Positions 42,928-51,832 of a stretch of 64,000 nucleotides of DNA are shown here, piece by piece. The notes below the pieces were generated by a model. The model had not been told where the DNA came from, did not search any database, and worked only from the letters and a program-made list of their open reading frames with translations. This DNA comes from Candidatus Villigracilis adiacens (GTDB taxonomy: Bacteria; Chloroflexota; Anaerolineae; Anaerolineales; Villigracilaceae). The translations under genes and the position numbers were made by a program. The stretch lies in contig JADJBU010000022.1 in the NCBI GenBank assembly GCA_016703605.1, positions 62,001 to 126,000 on the forward strand, read 5' to 3'. Positions within the stretch are counted from its first letter, which is position 1, and every line of letters starts with the position of its first letter.

Positions 42928-43926
42928 TCATTTCAGCCGCAGAAGCGCAAGCAGGCGGTCGTATCCGCGCTGGAGGGAATACCCCGCGACGAGCGCCAGG
43001 ACCGTCCCAAGGGTCAAGTGGACGTATACCACGCCCATCCCCGGCTCCAGTCCCAATACAGTATCGATCAGCCGCCACAACGGACGGTGAATCAGGTAGG
43101 TGAAATACGAAGCGGTCGAAAGCCAGAGCCAGGGCCGCCAGGTTCCAATACGGGTTCGGAAAAGGGTCAACGCGCACAGAATCCACGCAAGGATGAAAAA
43201 GTCCACAGCAAGCAGGTAGAACGCGCCTTCGGTCTGCGAGTATTCCAAAATCCATTGAAGCGGAAAAATACTGACAACCGCCGCAAGTATCTTCACAAAT
43301 GGACTCAGGTTGAAGAACATCTCTCGTGCGCCCGCGAACCTGAAAAACAAAACCCCCGCGAGAAAAATAAAATAGTATTGAAAAAAACGCGGATCGAACA
43401 GCCCCCAAGCCCGGTTCGCCGCATAAGCCGCCCCATACACTGCGGCAGATACCGCCGCCAGCCCCGCGCTCGAACGGACGACAAACATCATGACCCCGAA
43501 CAACGCATAAAAAACAACCAGCATACTGATATACCAGAGCGTCAATAATTGCTTGACGAAGACGGGGGAAAAAACCGACTGCAAATTCATCAGGTAGACC
43601 GCCATATCGGCGCGCTTCAGGGAGTACCCAAGATAATAGACAAAAAGCAGGACTGCGATCCAGTAGGGCGGGTAGATTCGCACAAACTTCGACCGGGCAA
43701 AGGCGAACAAACTTTGATCCGGCTTTCGCAGCGACGCTTCGGTGAAATACCCGGCAAGAAAGAAGAACGCCCCAAGTAGAAACGAAGCCACAAAAAAACC
43801 AATATGTTTCAATGTTTCGCCGAATACAATGGGGTCGTATATCTCGCTGTGCAGCGAAAGTAACAGCAGAATGGACAGCCCCCTCAGGGCTTCGAATTCC
43901 ATCTGGCGATTCGCGGCTGCCTTCAT
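42928..43926 (-). CDS. Acyltransferase-3 family membrane protein
   Basis: A 332-residue integral membrane protein with about ten helices, matching acyltransferase family 3 (OafA/NodX-like) that acetylates envelope polysaccharides. EFEALRGLSILLLLSLH carries the usual early RxxA/GxxxxxH element with His in the first helix, and KFVRIYPPYW is the conserved R-x10-R-type loop. The ATG at 43926 is preferred: GGAGAAGA lies before it and it overlaps the previous stop (ATGA). Likely decorates cell-surface glycan. Confidence 0.85.
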   Translation of the reverse strand: MKAAANRQMEFEALRGLSILLLLSLHSEIYDPIVFGETLKHIGFFVASFLLGAFFFLAGYFTEASLRKPDQSLFAFARSKFVRIYPPYWIAVLLFVYYLGYSLKRADMAVYLMNLQSVFSPVFVKQLLTLWYISMLVVFYALFGVMMFVVRSSAGLAAVSAAVYGAAYAANRAWGLFDPRFFQYYFIFLAGVLFFRFAGAREMFFNLSPFVKILAAVVSIFPLQWILEYSQTEGAFYLLAVDFFILAWILCALTLFRTRIGTWRPWLWLSTASYFTYLIHRPLWRLIDTVLGLEPGMGVVYVHLTLGTVLALVAGYSLQRGYDRLLALLRLK

Positions 43927-44354
43927 AGAGTCTTCTCCATTACCATGGCATCCTCCCCATCGGCGTAATAGGTCTTCCAAATGTCGATCATGACATACCC
44001 CTCCCGTTCATACATGCGGATCGCGCCCTGATTCGAGAGTCGCACCGTCAGCCGCGATCTTGGGACGCCAAGCCTCTTCTCGCATTCGCGCAGCAATGCG
44101 GTGGCAAATCCGCGCCGCCGAAAGCGTGGATCAACTGCAATGGTGGCGATCCAGCCCCACCCGTCGCGCGGACGCGGGTCGCCGGCGACGAATCCGACCA
44201 TTTGCCGATCCTCCACCGCCTTGAGTCGAATCACATCCGGGAAGGTCAATACAGCCATCAGGTCAAACAGGGGCCAGGCATCCCGCTCGAAACTCTCCCG
44301 TTCCAGTTTTCGGAGCGTTTTAAGGTCAAGGATGTTTGCAGGCAGGATTTCCAT
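43923..44354 (-). CDS. GNAT-family N-acetyltransferase (RimI-like)
   Basis: A 143-residue acetyltransferase. The acetyl-CoA loop is VDPRFRRRGFATALLRECE, preceded by WGWIATIAV and followed by VRLSNQGAIRMYEREGYV, the pattern of RimI-type enzymes that acetylate protein or peptide amino groups. The ATG at 44354 is chosen because upstream in-frame codons are tandem-repeat sequence. It overlaps the acyltransferase gene by 4 bases. Confidence 0.87.
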   Translation of the reverse strand: MEILPANILDLKTLRKLERESFERDAWPLFDLMAVLTFPDVIRLKAVEDRQMVGFVAGDPRPRDGWGWIATIAVDPRFRRRGFATALLRECEKRLGVPRSRLTVRLSNQGAIRMYEREGYVMIDIWKTYYADGEDAMVMEKTL

Positions 44355-44680
44355 GCGGCGAATTGTATCAATAAAAGCGTGACGCCCGCCTGGCTTGGAA
44401 ATGGAAAGTGGAAAGTGGCGAGTGTTTTTTCCACTTTCCACTTTCCACTTATTTACTGACGTCACGCAGTGCGACGCACTCTCCGCGTAAGGTGAGTTAT
44501 TTACTTGTTTACCTTACGCAAAATACTCTAACAGCCCAAAATGCCCTTCGACTGCGCTCCTCGTCACACTCGTCGCTCCGCTCAGGGCGGCAGCCGTGCT
44601 GAGCGGAGAGCGGGATGTTCTCCCCGCTCGTAGTCGAAGCACAGCTGCGTAAGGTGAGTTACTTGTTTGCCTGCAGCCTG
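44355..44680. repeat. 326-bp gap of tandem and palindromic repeats
   Basis: 44397-44450 holds GGAAAGTGGAAAGTGG and its inverse CCACTTTCCACTTTCCAC, which can fold as a hairpin. GCGTAAGGTGAGTTA occurs at 44485-44499 and 44647-44661 (also at 17682-17696), and its inverse ACCTTACGC is at about 44511. 44543-44643 is a large imperfect palindrome with CCTTCGACTGCGCTC and GTAGTCGAAGCAC ends. No gene seen. Confidence 0.8.
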
Positions 44681-45583
44681 CTACTTCTTCGCATCCTTGC
44701 CAAGGAAGTTATCCAACATGCTGGTAAATTCCATCGGGAAGATGTACTTGGTCGAGGGGCTCATGCCGAGGGACTTGAGCGTCTCGAAGTACTGAAGCGT
44801 CATCGTCTTTTGGTCGACGGTTTTCGCCGCATTGAAGATCGCTTCGAGAGCCTGGGCAAAACCTTCAGCCCGCAGTAGCTGCGCCTGTCTTTCGCCTTCC
44901 GCCGCAAGGATGGCGGATTGTCTCTGACCTTCAGCGCGCAGAATGTTGGACTGTTTCTCACCCTCTGCCACGTTGATGGCGGCTTCGCGCGTACCCGTGG
45001 ATTCGGTCACCACGGCGCGGCGGATGCGTTCGGCGGACATCTGGCGGTTCATCGCGTCCTGCACGTCGCGCGGAGGGATGATCTCGCGGATTTCGACCTT
45101 TGTCACCTTCACGCCCCACTTTTCCGTCGATTCGTCGAGTTTGGAGCGCATTGCCAAATTAATGTGTTCGCGTTCAGAAAGGACCGCGTCCAGCGACATG
45201 CCGCCGATCACCGAGCGTAAACTGGGTCCTGCGATGCCCGCCGCAGCAGATTCAAAATTTGCCACCTGTAATACAGACTGGGCGGGGTCCAGAACCTGGA
45301 AATACCACAGAAAGTCTATTGAGATCGGCGCGTTATCCTTCGTGATCGAAGTCTGATGCGGAACTTCGCGCACCTGTTCGCGCAAATCCACCTTGATGGC
45401 GCGGTCAATGACCGGGATCAACAGAACGATGCCCGGTCCCTTCGGACCCACGCTGCGCCCCAGGCGAAAAACGACCAGGCGCTGGTATTCCGGCACGATG
45501 CGGATCGCATTCGCAAGGAAAATAAACCCAACGAGAAGAACGCCGCCCACAACACATAACAAACTGCCGCCAAGAAAATCCAT
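44681..45583 (-). CDS. SPFH/stomatin-like membrane protease regulator
   Basis: A 300-residue stomatin/YbbK-type protein. One N-terminal helix (about 5-25), then the SPFH domain (VVFRLGRSVGPKGPGIVLLI, IDFLWYFQVLDPA) and a long charged coiled coil with repeated AEGERQ motifs. These proteins form large membrane-associated rings and partner with NfeD-type proteins. It is the second gene after nfeD, 31 bp apart, with AGGAGAG before the ATG. Confidence 0.93.
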   Translation of the reverse strand: MDFLGGSLLCVVGGVLLVGFIFLANAIRIVPEYQRLVVFRLGRSVGPKGPGIVLLIPVIDRAIKVDLREQVREVPHQTSITKDNAPISIDFLWYFQVLDPAQSVLQVANFESAAAGIAGPSLRSVIGGMSLDAVLSEREHINLAMRSKLDESTEKWGVKVTKVEIREIIPPRDVQDAMNRQMSAERIRRAVVTESTGTREAAINVAEGEKQSNILRAEGQRQSAILAAEGERQAQLLRAEGFAQALEAIFNAAKTVDQKTMTLQYFETLKSLGMSPSTKYIFPMEFTSMLDNFLGKDAKK

Positions 45584-45614
45584 TGTTCACTCTCCTATTC
45601 TTTGTTGATTTGAC

Positions 45615-46214
45615 TCACTCGTTTTTTTCTTTTTCGACCACAAGCACAAATCCCTCGCGGCGAATAACGCGCACATGGCTTCCCGCGGGAATGTTACTTC
45701 CACTTTTGGCAGACCACAACTCGCCGCCCGCGTAAACGCTTCCTTCATCGTGAATGGCTGTCCGGGCTTCCCCCAACTGCCCGACCAGCGCCTCAAGATC
45801 ATGACTCGGGCGCGCAGATGCGGCCTGCACTGATTTCCGGACAACGATCCAAATAAAGACCGCCATCAACCCGGAGGATAGAAAGGCAAGCGCCGGGTTC
45901 ACAGCCGGTTTCCAGCCATCCACCGCAAAGAGGAAAACCGAACCGACCACCAGCAGGAGGATGGACAGACCGAGGTAAACCTCGCGTTTCGGTCTTCGTA
46001 CCGCATAAACGAAAGGCGCCACGCTTGCAGCCAGCAGGAGCAGCGCCCACCAATTGACCGACAGGTTATAAACCGCATATCCGGCCAGAACGATGCATAT
46101 GAACGCGCCCGCCTCCAGCAGCCCCGTCCCCGGCGTGACAATTGCCAGCAAGCCAAACAAAATTCCGCCCAGCAGGATCAGATACGCGATATTCGGGTCC
46201 AGTAAAAAGTCCAT
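45615..46214 (-). CDS. NfeD-family membrane protein
   Basis: A 199-residue protein with about four helices in residues 8-125 and a C-terminal OB-fold (GQLGEARTAIHDEGSVYAGG, then SGSNIPAGSHVRVIRREG), the layout of short NfeD proteins. GGAGG lies 4 nt before the ATG. It forms an operon with the stomatin gene, the standard nfeD-SPFH pair involved in membrane organisation and quality control. The N-terminal ClpP-like protease domain of long NfeD proteins is absent. Confidence 0.9.
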   Translation of the reverse strand: MDFLLDPNIAYLILLGGILFGLLAIVTPGTGLLEAGAFICIVLAGYAVYNLSVNWWALLLLAASVAPFVYAVRRPKREVYLGLSILLLVVGSVFLFAVDGWKPAVNPALAFLSSGLMAVFIWIVVRKSVQAASARPSHDLEALVGQLGEARTAIHDEGSVYAGGELWSAKSGSNIPAGSHVRVIRREGFVLVVEKEKNE

Positions 46215-46304
46215 TTTGCCTCCGTTTCATTATACAACAGGATGCCCATGGTAAATTACGATTCGCCCGCCATTCCGTTGCAATACCGATTCCATGGCGG
46301 GTTG

Positions 46305-46310
46305 TATAAT
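46305..46310 (+). promoter_or_regulatory. -10 box and 150-nt leader of wecC
   Basis: TATAAT lies about 157 nt before the wecC start. The leader contains a hairpin TGCCGGG/CCCGGCA (about 46368-46403). It is not one of the riboswitch classes I can recognise. Confidence 0.45.
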
Positions 46311-46466
46311 GGAGCAGCATTTTCCAATCAGGAAACGACTGACCTCGCGGGCGCAGCCACAAAAGATGCCGGGAACCTGGAGCGTTATCCAACCCCCCGG
46401 CAGACCTTGTGACAAGGAAAAAGTTTGACCCGTCCCCTTAGTCATTCCCGCCCATCAGGAGAACAA

Positions 46467-47777
46467 GTGAAATTCAACAAGATATGCGTCATCGGGCAGG
46501 GATACATCGGGCTGCCAACCGCAGCCACCTTCGCCGCCCACGGGCTGAACATCCTCGGCGTGGATATTCAGCCTGAAATCATCGAAACCCTCAACCGCGG
46601 CGAAATCCACATCCACGAGCCGGGCTTGCGCGAAGCCTTCAAAAAAGCGCATCAAAGCGGAAGGTTCAAAGCCGCTCTCAAACCCGAAGAGGCAGACGCG
46701 TTCATCATCGCCGTCCCCACCCCATTCAAACACGACGAAACGGGCGAATACAACGGAGCGTCCTACAAACTGGCGGATATGCGCGCCGTCGCCGCAGCCG
46801 CCGAAGCCATTGTCCCATTTTTGAAGAAGGGGAATCTGGTCATCCTCGAATCGACCTCGCCGCCCCGCACGACCATGGACCTGGTTGCCCCCATTTTGCA
46901 GAAGTCTTCGCTGAAAGCGGGAGTCGACTTCCATCTCTGCTACTCACCAGAGCGCGTCCTGCCCGGGCAGATCATGCGCGAACTGATCGAAAACGCGCGC
47001 GTCATCGGCGGCGTAACCCCTGAATCCGCGCAGGCAGGCGCAGACCTGTACGCGACCTTCGTCAGGGGCGAGATCATCCAAACCGACGCCACCACCGCCG
47101 AAATGGTCAAACTGATGGAAAACACCTACCGCGACGTAAACATCGCCATCGCCAACGAATTCTCGCGCCTCGCCGACAAATTCGGCGTGAATATCTGGGA
47201 AGCCATCCCCATCGCCAACCTGCACCCGCGCGTGAAAATACTCAGCCCCGGTCCCGGCGTGGGCGGACACTGCATCAGCGTTGACCCGTGGTTCTTCGTG
47301 GAAGCCGCCCCGGAACTGACTCCGCTGATCTATCACACCCGCCAGGTCAACGACGCCCAGCCGCGCTTCGTGGTGGATATCGTCCAACGCGCGCTCGGCC
47401 CATTGAAGGGGAAAAAGATCGCCGTGCTCGGACTCGCCTACAAACCCGATGTGGACGACCTGCGCGAAAGCCCCGCCGTGGAGGTCGTCCATTTGCTGCA
47501 AAAGGAAGGCGCGGACGTGCTGGCGTGCGAACCGTTCAAACCGGAAGCCAAACTGGAGGGAATTGTCATCGCCCCCACCCTCGATGATGCAATTCGCGGC
47601 GCCGACGCCCTGGTGTTACTTGTAAAACACGCGCAATTTATCAACCTTACGCCCGCGCAACTGGCGGGTAAAACAAACGCCCGCATCGTCATAGACACAA
47701 TCGACGGTTGGTCTTCAGCGGAATGGAAGAAAGCCGGTTTCCGCGTGGCGAAACTCGGTTCCGGAAAAACGGATTGA
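46467..47777 (+). CDS. wecC: UDP-N-acetyl-D-mannosamine dehydrogenase
   Basis: A 436-residue NAD-dependent four-electron dehydrogenase that oxidises UDP-ManNAc to UDP-ManNAcA for envelope polysaccharide. The NAD site is ICVIGQGYIGLPTA; the catalytic cysteine is in GPGVGGHCISVDPWF; the C-terminal substrate domain has AYKPDVDDLRESPA. The GTG start at 46467 follows AGGAG by 4 nt and matches the family N terminus. wecB follows, providing the preceding step, so the two form a functional pair. Confidence 0.93.
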   Translation: MKFNKICVIGQGYIGLPTAATFAAHGLNILGVDIQPEIIETLNRGEIHIHEPGLREAFKKAHQSGRFKAALKPEEADAFIIAVPTPFKHDETGEYNGASYKLADMRAVAAAAEAIVPFLKKGNLVILESTSPPRTTMDLVAPILQKSSLKAGVDFHLCYSPERVLPGQIMRELIENARVIGGVTPESAQAGADLYATFVRGEIIQTDATTAEMVKLMENTYRDVNIAIANEFSRLADKFGVNIWEAIPIANLHPRVKILSPGPGVGGHCISVDPWFFVEAAPELTPLIYHTRQVNDAQPRFVVDIVQRALGPLKGKKIAVLGLAYKPDVDDLRESPAVEVVHLLQKEGADVLACEPFKPEAKLEGIVIAPTLDDAIRGADALVLLVKHAQFINLTPAQLAGKTNARIVIDTIDGWSSAEWKKAGFRVAKLGSGKTD

Positions 47778-47848
47778 GCAGGATGCAGAATTCAGTTCAA
47801 CATCAGGAGACAGCGGACTCGATTTCCCCATCCCGCCGCAAAGGGAAT

Positions 47849-48991
47849 ATGAAAATCCTCGCTATTTTTGGAACCAGGCCCGAAGCGGTCAAAATGGCTC
47901 CAGTCATTTTACAACTTGCCGCCACCCCGGGCATCGAAACGCGGGTATGCGTCACCGCCCAACACAGGCAGATGCTCGACCAGGCGCTCGACCTCTTTAA
48001 AATCAAGCCGGATTACGACCTGAACCTGATGCGCGAAGACCAGACCATGGCGCAGGTCAGCGCGGGCATCTTTACCCATCTCGACCCCATCCTCGGCGAA
48101 TTCAAACCCGATTGGGCGCTGGCAGTGGGAGACACCACAACCGTGGTCACCACCTCCCTGCTGGCATTTTATCGAAAGATCAGGTTCGGACATATCGAAG
48201 CCGGTCTTCGTACCGGGAATAAATGGCACCCCTTCCCCGAAGAGATCAACCGGCGGCTCGCCACCGTAACCGCAGACATGCACTTTGCCCCCACCGAATG
48301 GTCGAAGCGAAACCTGCTCCGCGAAGGCGTGGACGAAAACGCCATCCACGTCACCGGCAACACGGTCATCGACGCGCTGCATTTGGTCGCAAAACAGGCT
48401 GAACCAAATGAAATCGGCGAACTGCTAACCCGGTTGGGCGTCGAAAACAAAAACGTCGGGCGCCGGCTCGTGCTTGTCACCGCGCACCGGCGCGAGAACT
48501 TCGGCAAACCCATCGAAAATATCTGCCGGGCGCTGCTCGAACTCGCCAGCCGCGGCGACGTGGAGATCGTATACCCCGTCCACTTGAACCCGAATGTGCG
48601 GGAGCCAGTCAACCGCCTGTTGAAAGACGCGCCGCGCATCACCCTGCTCCCGCCGCTGGACTATCTGCCCCTGGTCCATTTGATGAAACGTGCCCGCTTG
48701 ATTCTCACCGATTCAGGCGGGATACAGGAGGAAGCGCCGACATTCGGAGCGCCCACCCTCGTATTGCGCGAAGTAACCGAACGCCCCGAGGGCGTGGAGG
48801 CGGGAGTCCTCAAACTGGTGGGAACCGACACGGATCGTATCGTCGCCGAGGCAAACCGTCTGCTCGACGATACGTCTGCCCATGAAGCCATGGCGCGCAT
48901 CGCCAACCCGTATGGAGACGGTCACGCCGCCGAACGGATCACGCAGGCGTTGTTAAACCATGCCGAAAATCATGGCTTTTCTCCAAGATAA
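47849..48991 (+). CDS. wecB: UDP-N-acetylglucosamine 2-epimerase (non-hydrolysing)
   Basis: A 380-residue epimerase making UDP-ManNAc. The N terminus MKILAIFGTRPEAVKMAPV, then CVTAQHRQMLDQ, VGDTTT, GHIEAGLRTG, VTAHRRENFG and LTDSGGIQEEAPTFGAP are the diagnostic segments; the active His/Glu/Asp are all there. AGGGA precedes the ATG at 47849. Together with wecC it makes UDP-ManNAcA; the glycosyltransferases that use it are not adjacent. Confidence 0.96.
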   Translation: MKILAIFGTRPEAVKMAPVILQLAATPGIETRVCVTAQHRQMLDQALDLFKIKPDYDLNLMREDQTMAQVSAGIFTHLDPILGEFKPDWALAVGDTTTVVTTSLLAFYRKIRFGHIEAGLRTGNKWHPFPEEINRRLATVTADMHFAPTEWSKRNLLREGVDENAIHVTGNTVIDALHLVAKQAEPNEIGELLTRLGVENKNVGRRLVLVTAHRRENFGKPIENICRALLELASRGDVEIVYPVHLNPNVREPVNRLLKDAPRITLLPPLDYLPLVHLMKRARLILTDSGGIQEEAPTFGAPTLVLREVTERPEGVEAGVLKLVGTDTDRIVAEANRLLDDTSAHEAMARIANPYGDGHAAERITQALLNHAENHGFSPR

Positions 48992-49023
48992 CCGTTTGTA
49001 ATGTGAGAGAGGTTGTTTCTGTG

Positions 49024-49029
49024 TATAAT
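49024..49029 (+). promoter_or_regulatory. -10 box, short leader
   Basis: TG-TATAAT, 15 nt before the ATG at 49045. A weak GGCGGAG lies between. No spaced -35. Confidence 0.5.
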
Positions 49030-49044
49030 GAATCTGGCGGAGTC

Positions 49045-49983
49045 ATGCGGAAATACACTTTACTCATCGTACTTTTTTTGGCGCTCATCCCGGCACAATT
49101 TCCCGTTCGCGCGCAAGTTGGGCAATCGAGATATTTCAGCGAAACGGGGCACAACGTCTCCGGCGATTTTCTGGCTTTTTACGAAAGCAACCCCGCCGCC
49201 GAAATCATCTACGGCTACCCCATCACCGAGCAGATCCCCGGCAAAGACGGAAAGACCGCGCAATACTTTCAACGCGCCCGCTTCGAATTACAGCCCGGGC
49301 AGCCGGAAGGGCAGCGCGTAAAATTAACCCCCCTCGGGCAGGAAACATTTATCTCAACAGGCGCCTTGAACGTCGGCAACTCCTTCGCCTGCCGCGCCTA
49401 CGCTGAAACCGGCTACTCGGTTTGTTTTGCATTCCTCGATTTCTTCGACGCAAACGGCGGAGCAGCGCAGTTTGGCTACCCCATCTCCGCCTTCGAATAT
49501 CACGAAAACAAGATCGTCCAATACTTTGAACGCGCCCGGCTCGAGTGGCAGCCGTGGAAACCCGAAGGCGCGCGGGTCGTTATTTCAGACCTCGGACGCG
49601 CCTACTTCGACAAACTGGGCGAAGACCCCGGCCTGCTCCTGCCCGTCAACCCGATGGACAACACGCCGCGCGTCATCACACAGATTCATGTTCGCGCCTT
49701 CGTCTTGAAAGCCGTCACCCTGGCAAGCGACAACCAATCTTTCTTCGTGATCGCGCAAGACCAGAACATGCAGCCCGTCCCCGGCGCTGCCTGCACCGCG
49801 GTGGTCAACTGGCCCAATGGCGCAAAAGACTCCACCAACCTGCAAAGCGACCAGAACGGCGTCGGCATCATCGGGCTTGCCTTCAGCAACCAGCCCTACG
49901 GGAGTCTCATTTACACCGAGATCACCTGCAATTACAACGGGCTGACCGCCAAAACGATCACCTCGTTCCGCATTTGGTATTAG
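49045..49983 (+). CDS. Secreted protein with GYPI-type repeats and Ig-like C-terminal domain
   Basis: A 312-residue exported protein with a signal peptide ending near VRA-Q. Two copies of a module of about 75 residues follow: RYFSETGHNVSGDFLAFYE with GYPITEQ and QYFQRARFEL, then CRAYAETGYSVCFAFLDFF with GYPISAFEY and QYFERARLEW. The last 100 residues look like an Ig-like domain (VITQIHVRAFVLKAVTL to LTAKTITSFRI). The module is one I associate with Chloroflexota envelope proteins; function unknown, perhaps glycan binding. It follows wecB but has its own promoter. Confidence 0.85.
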   Translation: MRKYTLLIVLFLALIPAQFPVRAQVGQSRYFSETGHNVSGDFLAFYESNPAAEIIYGYPITEQIPGKDGKTAQYFQRARFELQPGQPEGQRVKLTPLGQETFISTGALNVGNSFACRAYAETGYSVCFAFLDFFDANGGAAQFGYPISAFEYHENKIVQYFERARLEWQPWKPEGARVVISDLGRAYFDKLGEDPGLLLPVNPMDNTPRVITQIHVRAFVLKAVTLASDNQSFFVIAQDQNMQPVPGAACTAVVNWPNGAKDSTNLQSDQNGVGIIGLAFSNQPYGSLIYTEITCNYNGLTAKTITSFRIWY

Positions 49984-49995
49984 CCAAACGGGCGT

Positions 49996-50667
49996 TTAGA
50001 TCACATCCCCCAAATCAAAAACGGGACCTTCCCTGCAAATCATGCGCCAGCCGCGGCGTGACGTAAACGCGCAGACTCCGCAATCGGCGATTCCGGCGCA
50101 AGGCATCGGCGAGCGGAGGAGGACCTGCGCCTCGATCCGCGCCGCAGCCTGCCCCAGCGCTTCCAGGTTTTTCTCCAGCCGATTAAGTTTCCCGCGTTCC
50201 ATGTCCATTGCGGCATAATCCGCCCAGGCTAGGACATCCGGCAGCGACCGCAGCGGTTGAATCTCGACGATCTCCGGCAAACCTTCGACGACCGTATCGC
50301 AGACCGCCACGATCTCGGATTTCTGCGCCAGCGCCTGCGAAACCAGACCCAGCAGGCGGGAGAGCGAATCGTCGAAGGAGATGAGCGCGGTCTTTCGCGC
50401 CGAAGGCGGGAGCGAAAACCCACGCCCGATGGGCCCGCGCAGGGTCAGGCTTTTGCCGGGAGTCCACTCGGAGGGTATGGGCGGGGCGGAGCGGAATCCA
50501 TTCGGGGAGGAAAGGCTTGGGAAGAGGCATACAGGCAGAGGCGGGTATGAACCGTCTGCCTGGGTTTGCAGATACTGCCCGGGGGTTGGAATCAGCCCGG
50601 GCGGGCAGGATATCCGGGCGGAGCCATCCAAAAAAATTTCTTCCACTTTTCCGCGGGTTGTTTTCAT
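49996..50667 (-). CDS. PyrK-like iron-sulfur flavoprotein subunit
   Basis: A 223-residue protein of the dihydroorotate dehydrogenase electron-transfer subunit type. LTLRGPIGRGF is the FAD/NAD-domain signature, and the C-terminal cluster segment has Cys in PCAGIADCGVCAFTSRRGWRMIC, quoted by positions: four Cys at about 199, 205, 208 and 220, then REGPVFDLGD. The usual N-terminal RPYSI flavin motif is not obvious, so flavin binding is less certain. No pyrD is adjacent. The ATG at 50667 is preferred by homology. Confidence 0.78.
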   Translation of the reverse strand: MKTTRGKVEEIFLDGSARISCPPGLIPTPGQYLQTQADGSYPPLPVCLFPSLSSPNGFRSAPPIPSEWTPGKSLTLRGPIGRGFSLPPSARKTALISFDDSLSRLLGLVSQALAQKSEIVAVCDTVVEGLPEIVEIQPLRSLPDVLAWADYAAMDMERGKLNRLEKNLEALGQAAARIEAQVLLRSPMPCAGIADCGVCAFTSRRGWRMICREGPVFDLGDVI

Positions 50668-50709
50668 TGGAAAAATCTTAACATGCTTCGGGGGCGCGGG
50701 CAAGGCGGT

Positions 50710-50715
50710 TATAAT
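50710..50715 (+). promoter_or_regulatory. -10 box of the prohibitin-like gene
   Basis: TATAAT, 24 nt before the ATG at 50740, with GGAGG correctly placed between them. Divergent from the PyrK-like gene. Confidence 0.55.
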
Positions 50716-50739
50716 TTTCGCATTACAACTGGAGGAACC

Positions 50740-51753
50740 ATGAATATTTCAAGTTTGCTTCAAGGCATTGCCTCGTTTGCATGGATCGGGTTTATCGGCA
50801 TTTTGATTACGATCTCGGTGCGCGCCAGCCGCAAGCAGCCTGTGGGCGGTTTGAGTACCGCGGCAATTGTGTTGGTGGTGGCGGCGCTGCTGCTGACGAC
50901 GGTCGGCGCGGGGATCGTGTTCATCGAGCCGGATGAACTTGCGGTGGTGGTGACGGTTTTGGGTGAGGGCGGTATTCGCCCCGACCCGCTGCAATCCGGC
51001 TTGCATTGGATCATTCCATTTGCCGAGCGGGTGGAACGCTACCCAAAGGTCAATCAGAATTACACGATGTCTGAGACGCCGGACGAGGGCGTGGTTACGG
51101 GCGACGATTCCATCCAGGTCCGCACCAAGGATGGACAACAGGTTTTCATCGACGCTTCGGTTTTGTATGCGGTGGACCCCTCCAAGGTGGTGCAGCTTTA
51201 TTCCTCGTGGCGCTTCGATTATGAAGACCAGTTGGTGCGCACGCAGGCGCGCGGCGTGATTCGCGAGGTGGCTTCGCAATACGGCGTGGAGGAGATCGTC
51301 AGCACCAAGCGCGCCGAGATGGAGCAGATGATCACCGATCAGTTGTTGCGCATTTTTAGCGAGAACAATTTGATTTTGCGGGATTTTGTTCTGCGCAACA
51401 TCCGCTTCAGCGATGAATATGCGGCGGCGGTGGAGCAAAAGCAGATCGCCGAACAGCAGGCGCAGCAGGCGGCTTTTGTGGTGGAGCAAAAGAAGCAGGA
51501 AGCCGAGCAGGCTCGCGAAGTGGCGCGCGGTCAGGCGGATGCGCAGGTGATCGCGGCGAAGGGGGAAGCGGAGGCGTTGTTGATCCAGGCGCAGGCGCAG
51601 GCGGAGGCGAATAAGACCATCGCGGCATCGCTCACGCCTGAGTTGATCCAGTATCAATATGTGAATACGCTTGCCCCGAACGTTCAGACCATTTTTATTC
51701 CAAGCGATCAGCAGTTCATTCTGCCCCTGCCGGGTTCGGCGGTTGGCCAGTAG
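50740..51753 (+). CDS. Prohibitin/HflC-like SPFH protein
   Basis: A 337-residue membrane protein with helices at about 5-25 and 37-60, an SPFH domain (VFIEPDELAVVVTVLGEGG, GLHWIIPFAERVERYP, DGQQVFIDASVLYAV) and a C-terminal Glu/Ala/Gln-rich coiled coil (KQIAEQQAQQAAFVVEQKKQ). It resembles prohibitins that ring-assemble on membranes and modulate FtsH-type proteases. Separate from the stomatin-NfeD pair at 44.7-46.2 kb, so the genome has at least two SPFH systems. GGAGG precedes the ATG. Confidence 0.9.
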   Translation: MNISSLLQGIASFAWIGFIGILITISVRASRKQPVGGLSTAAIVLVVAALLLTTVGAGIVFIEPDELAVVVTVLGEGGIRPDPLQSGLHWIIPFAERVERYPKVNQNYTMSETPDEGVVTGDDSIQVRTKDGQQVFIDASVLYAVDPSKVVQLYSSWRFDYEDQLVRTQARGVIREVASQYGVEEIVSTKRAEMEQMITDQLLRIFSENNLILRDFVLRNIRFSDEYAAAVEQKQIAEQQAQQAAFVVEQKKQEAEQAREVARGQADAQVIAAKGEAEALLIQAQAQAEANKTIAASLTPELIQYQYVNTLAPNVQTIFIPSDQQFILPLPGSAVGQ

Positions 51754-51761
51754 CCTACAAA

Positions 51762-51819
51762 AAGGGCGACCCTTTCGAGTTGGATAAAGTTATTTTCCAA
51801 ACCGAGATGGGTCGCCCTT
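51762..51819 (+). terminator. Hairpin between the prohibitin-like gene and selD
   Basis: AAGGGCGACCC and GGGTCGCCCTT, 11-bp arms separated by about 36 nt. It probably ends the upstream transcript, or is a repeat related to the GGGCGATCC hairpin at 28164-28216. The selD start lies 13 bp later. Confidence 0.6.
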
Positions 51820-51832
51820 GCAAAACCACCTC

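Noticed and set aside
46311..46466. Riboswitch in the wecC leader
   Set aside because: There is a TGCCGGG/CCCGGCA hairpin but no match to the conserved cores of riboswitch classes I know.
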